64,000 nt of DNA from Cycas panzhihuaensis (taxonomy: Eukaryota; Cycadophyta): positions 45,453,741 through 45,517,740 of the forward strand of contig CM041465.1 of NCBI GenBank assembly GCA_023213395.1, written 5' to 3'. The translations under genes were made by a program, and so were the position numbers. The number at the start of each line of letters is the position of its first letter. The first letter of the stretch is position 1. Positions 59,118 to 64,000 of the stretch are shown piece by piece. The notes under the pieces are model-generated. The model was not told the origin of the DNA. It made no database searches and saw nothing but the letters and a program-made list of their open reading frames with translations.

Positions 59118-60246
59118 CGTTTAAGGTCAAAATTTAGATTTGGTCATATTTTAGATCAAATTGGACTTATTTTAGAGCCATTTGGAGCTAGTTGGATGTG
59201 TTGGGCACTTCCTAAAACTAGTTGGATAGACTTTATAGATGATCTAGTAGTGTTGGGTAGTGTTAGCCTTCATCTAATAACATTGAGCATTGATTAGAAG
59301 TCATTCAATATCACTGGGTGTCAAATGTATTATTTAACATCAGAAAATTATAATACATTACCTATGGATAAGATTGAATCTATGAATGGTAATTTTTTAT
59401 TCATAAGAAAGGTGTTGGAAAATCTTTGAAGCTATAAAAGATAGTTTTTATTGAGTATTAAAGTTGATGTTAAAGTCGGACGACTTTTATCCTCTTTAGA
59501 TAACCTATTTCCTTCATATAGAGCTATAGATAAAAGCATAAGGCTATAAAAATCATTTTAAGATATGAATACCATCTAGTTGCTGGATTTCTTAGATCAT
59601 TAAGCTAAAGATTATAATTCAAAAGATTATGGATGACTTGCACAGATTATGTCTCTTCACCAAAGGTTGACATACTTCATATGACATTTCTTGGAGCCAT
59701 CGCTTAGGAGATGTAACTATATTGATGTTATTAAAGTTTGTTAACCATAATTTATTATAAATATCAATTATTATGATTATTTTTAGTCACCTATTACTTT
59801 GAAAAAGTTGCATGACTTTTTGGATAACTACCAATCTTTGGAATATGACTTTTGGTATATTCTAATATTGATATTTATATTATTATCTTTTTTACACCAT
59901 TACATTACACTTTTCATGATGCATATTGGATGCTCGATGATATTTCTTAAGATTGGAGCCTATTTATGAATGTTCATCATAGATTAAGACTTATATACCA
60001 TGCACATTGTTGGTACATTATAATTCATATGTTTGAAGTTTTTTTAGGATTTATTTTTTTCAAGTGACTTTAGTAATCTTTAAAATAGTTAATAAAAGTT
60101 CTTGAGACCCAATGCCTTAGCATACATTATAGTAAATGAAGAGTAAGTACCTAAGTGGTTGCTTTACCCATAATACTATATATCAAAAGTTTAGTAAAAT
60201 ACAACTTGTGTTATCCTATTTCTCAAAGAGAGGATTATACCTCAAG
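59118..60246. other. Stretch without recognisable gene
   Basis: AT-rich. 59118-59480 contains loosely repeated AGTTGGAT and AGTGTTGGGTAGTGTT words; otherwise nothing recognised. Confidence 0.5.
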
Positions 60247-60860
60247 TTATATTCAATGACAATAATTTTAGTGAGTGGAAGGCTAACATGGAGTTAATAC
60301 TAATAGTGAATCAACTTTGGAGAATCAATAAAGATAAGCTCTTTTCTATTCTATTAGATTCAAAAGAATGAACTTATTAAGAGGAAATGTTATTTATGGT
60401 TGTTGGGGTATTGAAACTATCTTTGGCATTAGATTAGAGAGCCATTATATATAACCTAGATAAACTAAATGAAATATAGATAAAGTTATACTAAGACATT
60501 TGCGTAAAAGAAGAGGAATTACTGTGTTAATTTAATGATGGAGATTCTAAATGCCACTATAGAAGATAAAAGTAACATAATCATCTACTTAAATAAAGTA
60601 AATAATTTAAGGAATAAGATAGAAGAGATTAAGATAAGGTCACTTGATGATGAGTTATTATTTACACTAGTTATGTCAAAACTACTAGTTGCATTTAGAC
60701 CCTTTCAGACCATCTATATAAAAGATGTGGTAATGGAAGGTGAGTCATTTAAGAAGATGAAAATTCTTATTCTATAAAAGGATGCCAAGTTGAAGAACTA
60801 TGGCCTTCTCAGATGTACCGATTTAAATCAAATCTTATTCATGAATGAAAGGAGTGGATC
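60247..60860 (+). pseudogene. Copia gag fragment related to A and D
   Basis: Translation gives FSEWKANMELILIVNQLW, then decayed sequence with stops and shifts. An 80-residue open piece at 60535-60777 holds MEILNATIEDKSNI, NNLRNKIEEIKIRSLDDELL and VVMEGESFKKMKIL. Element A has the same order (DENNISAFLNK, SIDDALLFTIIMSK, AMEGESFESLKIL). The fragment ends near 60860 where the LTR region of element F begins. No zinc knuckle or pol follows, so only the first part of gag is left, either truncated by F or an abortive copy. Confidence 0.8.
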
Positions 60861-60869
60861 TATCCTTTA

Positions 60870-61565
60870 TTTCCATGCATTAAACACAAAGGAAAATATA
60901 GGAGCAAGAGAGACTTGAGAGAAAAAGAGCAGCTCTCATAAAATGGGGAGATAAGAATGAGCCTCCTCCATTGAGATTTTACTTTTATATTGAGAGAGGG
61001 AGCATTAGAGTTAGATGAAATGAAATTACACATAATGCATATGAAAGTGCATTTTATTTAAGTGATCTGATTTAAAGTTCAATTAAGATCCTTTTTAGGA
61101 GTAATCAACTAATGTAATGACCTTGTGACATTAACCCATTTTAGTCTCCCTCTAAATGATAAAGGTCATTTCATCCTATTTTATTCTATCATATGAGGTC
61201 TTCATTTGAGCCTCTTATAAAGTAAACAACTATTACACTTTTGTGGGAAACCCTTGTAGGGAAGAAAACCCATGAACTTTCTAATCTACTAACCTAGCTC
61301 AGGAAACTCTTTAAATAAAGCCAAATAGCCAATCAGTACAATAAATTTTGTAGCTGAAATCTACTAAGTCTCCATATATCATTTAATCATCTCCCATGCC
61401 CTTTCAGGTTTTCACAAGTTTTAATTTTCTAAAATAGTATAACCCTTATCCTTTCACACCTATAAGGGGTTTTTATAAATGGGATAGAGCAGAGACTTAC
61501 TCTTATCATTCTACACCCACAAGGGATTTTCACAAATGAGATAAAGTATGATGGTCTTATTGGCA
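60870..61565 (-). repeat. Putative 3' LTR of element F
   Basis: Lies between the gag fragment and the polypurine tract. Contains two similar blocks, CACACCTATAAGGGGTTTTT near 61467 and ACACCCACAAGGGATTTTCA near 61523. Its mate is outside the window, so the left edge is a guess. Confidence 0.5.
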
Positions 61566-61574
61566 TCTCCTTTA
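61566..61574 (-). promoter_or_regulatory. Polypurine tract of element F
   Basis: The minus strand reads TAAAGGAGA, followed by TGCCAATAAG as the LTR start. Confidence 0.65.
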
Positions 61575-64000
61575 ATCAAGTAGAGATGGAGGCCCTTAGG
61601 TTAAGTTATCTTTGAAACTATTTAAAACTTCACCCTATACAATGGTTTGGTGAAGATATCATCCACTTGATCTACTATGGGATAGTACTCCAATTGAATT
61701 ATGTCATCATAAACTAGTTCTCTAATCTTATGGACTTTAATACTTATATGTTTGGTATGATTGTGAAATACAAAATCTTTAGCTATTTAGATTGTAAACT
61801 AATTATCTACATGTAGGCTAGTAGAACTTATTTGGTTGACATTCAATATATTCAACAATTTTCTAAGCCATATCACCTTCTTTCTTATCTTAGAAGCAGT
61901 AATATATTTAGCTTCAGTAATTAAGTCTATAAGTATCTTCTATCATCTATATCTCTATGATATTAGTGTTATTCCAAGAAATGTTATATACCTAGACTTA
62001 GATCTTTATGTGTCTTTATTTCTGGCAAAGTTTGAGTCTGTGTATGCATAAAGTTTGAATTCTACATTGGGTTCGTACAATAGACCATATTTCTTAGTTA
62101 TCTTTAGGTACCTCAACACTCATACTATAGCTTGTCAGTGATTCTTCTTAGGATTTATCATGAACCTTGTAAGAATACTGACAGAGTGTGTAATATTTGG
62201 CTTTGTGTTAATAGTATAGATGAGACTACCTACAAGTTACCTATAGAGTATTACATCTACCTCCTTAGTGTTACTATTAGCTAAGAGTTTAATGTTAGGT
62301 TCTATAGGTATAGACACTATTCAAGCACCTTCCAACTGAAACTTTGTCAGAAGATCATTGATATATTTTTCTTGGGAGAGAAAGATTTTACCATTCGTTT
62401 GAGTTACTTCAATTCCCAAGTAATATTTCATCGACTCGAGGTATGATAATTTAAAAGTTTTAGCAAGGTCCTTCTTTAGCTAGCTGATTACCTATTTACT
62501 ATTCCCTATTATTAGCATATCATCCACAAAGATTAAGAGGTAAGTGACTTTATCATTTTGGTGCTTGATAAATAGTATTACATCAATATCTTAATAGTCA
62601 TAAACCTCATATCCAAGTTGCCTCATTCTTTTAGACAATTTGGTAAACCAAGCATGAAGGGCTTATTTTAGACTGTAAAAGGACTTTTTGAGCTTGCAAA
62701 CCTTATTCTCTAGACCAACAATCTCTTATCCTTCTAGCTAATGCATGTAAACTTCTTCTTTAAGGTCCCCATTAAGAAATAGATTCTTAACATCGAGTTG
62801 GTCAATTTTCCAACTCTATTAAGCAGCCAAGTAGGCTACTTGGTTATAGGAGTAAAGATTTTAGTGCAGTTGATGCCTTCCCTTTGCATAAATCCTTTTG
62901 CTACCAACCTTGCCTTATCTTTTTCTATTGTGTTATCTGATCTGTACTTGTTTTCTAAACACCCATTTATTTTTAACTGCCTCTCTTCTAAGTGGTAGAT
63001 CAACAAGCTACAATGTACCATTCTTGATAAGAGATTAGTACTCTTCATTCATGGCATTTCTCTAAACTACATGCTTTACATCTTCTTGGTATGTTAAAGG
63101 CTTATTATTAAGAGCAAGGTGCAGTTTTATTGGTTCAAGCTTAGTGGAAAGTGATTCATGCATCCTTACTCTATGGGCACTTCTAGTGCCTATTTTACCT
63201 ACCTCATATAGTCATATATCCTTGTGTATCTAGTAGGCTTCACAAAAACCTTGAGTTGGGAATGAGGTTTTCATTTTCACAACCCCTTGGTCTTTATTTT
63301 GATCATGAAAAGGATTGAGTTGGGAATGAGGTTTTTATTTTTATAACCCCTTGGTCTTTATTTTGATCATGAAAAGGATCATGTAAAATATTTGGCACAG
63401 AGGAAGTTGATGATGCTAGAGAAGATGGCCCAGCCACTAATGTTGGAGAAGGTGGTCCCTCTGCTATGGATTTTCCTTTGTTAACTTGGCTAATCTCAAA
63501 TAATAGTACTGGATTTATACACATTGGTTGGGAGTCATAGCTTGTATCCTTTGGGGTTCTATTATTAGATTCTAAGATTTTGAGCAACTGTTAAGCATTT
63601 CCCCCCTAAATTTTAGAATCTAGACATCAAATTTAGTAGTATTGTTAAATTAGTATGAAGGTATCTTGGAGTCAAGTCTGAGCAATTAATCTCCAGTCTC
63701 TATAAAATAACATCTTTAGTGATGATAATTTTACGTTGTGAAGGTAGAAAAACCTTGTACCTCTTTTTGTCCATAGAGTATCTAATAAAGATGCCTTTGA
63801 GGGCTCTATCCTAGAGCTTGTTTATGAGTTCCTCTAAAATGTGAGCATAACAAATATAGCCAAAAATTTTGAAGTGGGAGAGAGGGGATTTGTCCATACC
63901 ACATTTTATATAGAGAGAGACCAAGCTTAGAGGGACTAATAGTGTTGATACAATACACAATAGTCCAAATAGCTTTAACCCAAAGATTGACAAGAACAAT
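61575..64000 (-). pseudogene. Copia pol relic of element F (integrase end, RT, RNase H)
   Basis: From the right edge on the minus strand: an integrase C-terminal region (SHFKIFGYICYAHILEE, as in copia GYI.YAHIP). Next is a Ser/Pro-rich linker at 63587-63303 with GPPSPTLVAGPSSLASSTSS. RT follows from about 63060 (KDKARLVAKGFMQREGIN, TKIFTPITK) with FVDD at 62519-62530 in LLIFVDDMLIIGN. RNase H then runs to about 61600. The linker is interrupted by a 64-bp tandem duplication. Stops are fewer than in C-E but still many. Confidence 0.82.
63251..63378. repeat. 64-bp tandem duplication in element F
   Basis: Units 63251-63314 and 63315-63378 start TTGAGTTGGGAATGAGGTTT and differ at three positions, each C in unit 1 and T in unit 2. 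Confidence 0.93.

Larger units (their letters stand above)
60870..64000 (-). mobile_element. Element F: Ty1/copia retrotransposon, cut by window edge
   Basis: Minus-strand element whose 3' LTR (about 60870-61565), polypurine tract (61566-61574), RNase H, RT and integrase end are visible; gag, protease and the 5' LTR lie outside the window. It is a different family from A-E by its RT (FVDD box) and LTR. Confidence 0.8.

Overview
This window looks like intergenic heterochromatin of a large-genome vascular plant. It is strongly AT-rich and is built almost entirely of LTR retrotransposons in different states of decay. Ty1/copia elements with initiator-tRNA(Met) primer sites (TGGTATCAGAGC type) and Ty3/gypsy elements with a tRNA(Asp)-type primer site point to a plant. 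A gymnosperm or another repeat-bloated lineage is plausible, but the species cannot be told from the sequence. I find no convincing intact host gene, no tRNA or rRNA gene, no CRISPR array and no bacterial feature.

Layout. 1-2339: relic of a + strand gypsy pol (RT, RNase H, integrase). 2340-5884: no recognisable gene, but a 218-bp near-perfect palindrome at 4685-4902. 5885-6325 and 12466-13320: one copy of an unidentified repeat, split by LTR element G (6326-12465, minus strand); a second, unsplit copy lies at 32201-33530. 14377-18030: copia element C (minus), inserted in one unit of a 148-bp tandem duplication. 18609-23819: element H (plus), same family as G, with almost identical LTRs and the youngest insertion here. 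24779-31918: copia element B (minus). 34873-45338: a + strand gypsy element with primer site, gag, protease and RT. It is split between gag and protease by copia element A (37455-43198, target duplication CTTTG) and cut within RNase H by copia element D (45339-51560, minus). 53899-59117: copia element E (minus, same family as B, RT deleted). 60247-60860: copia gag scrap (plus). 60870-64000: copia element F (minus), running off the right edge.

How the parts relate. A, B, C, D, E and F are relatives of autonomous copia elements whose coding regions are broken mostly by transitions. In A the polyprotein frame is unshifted from end to end but carries 18 in-frame stops, most of them TAG where CAG is expected. 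This is the footprint expected of deaminated CHG methylation. G and H differ: they have full LTRs, primer site and polypurine tract, but encode only a gag-derived ORF just before the 3' LTR. They carry a long leader, a GC-richer internal cassette whose content differs between the two copies, and primer-site-like repeats inside the LTR ends. This family is the best candidate for something undescribed.

Limits: all alignments, mismatch counts and boundaries were made by eye. Borders given as approximate can be off by tens of bases. Ancestral codons are inferred from family knowledge.
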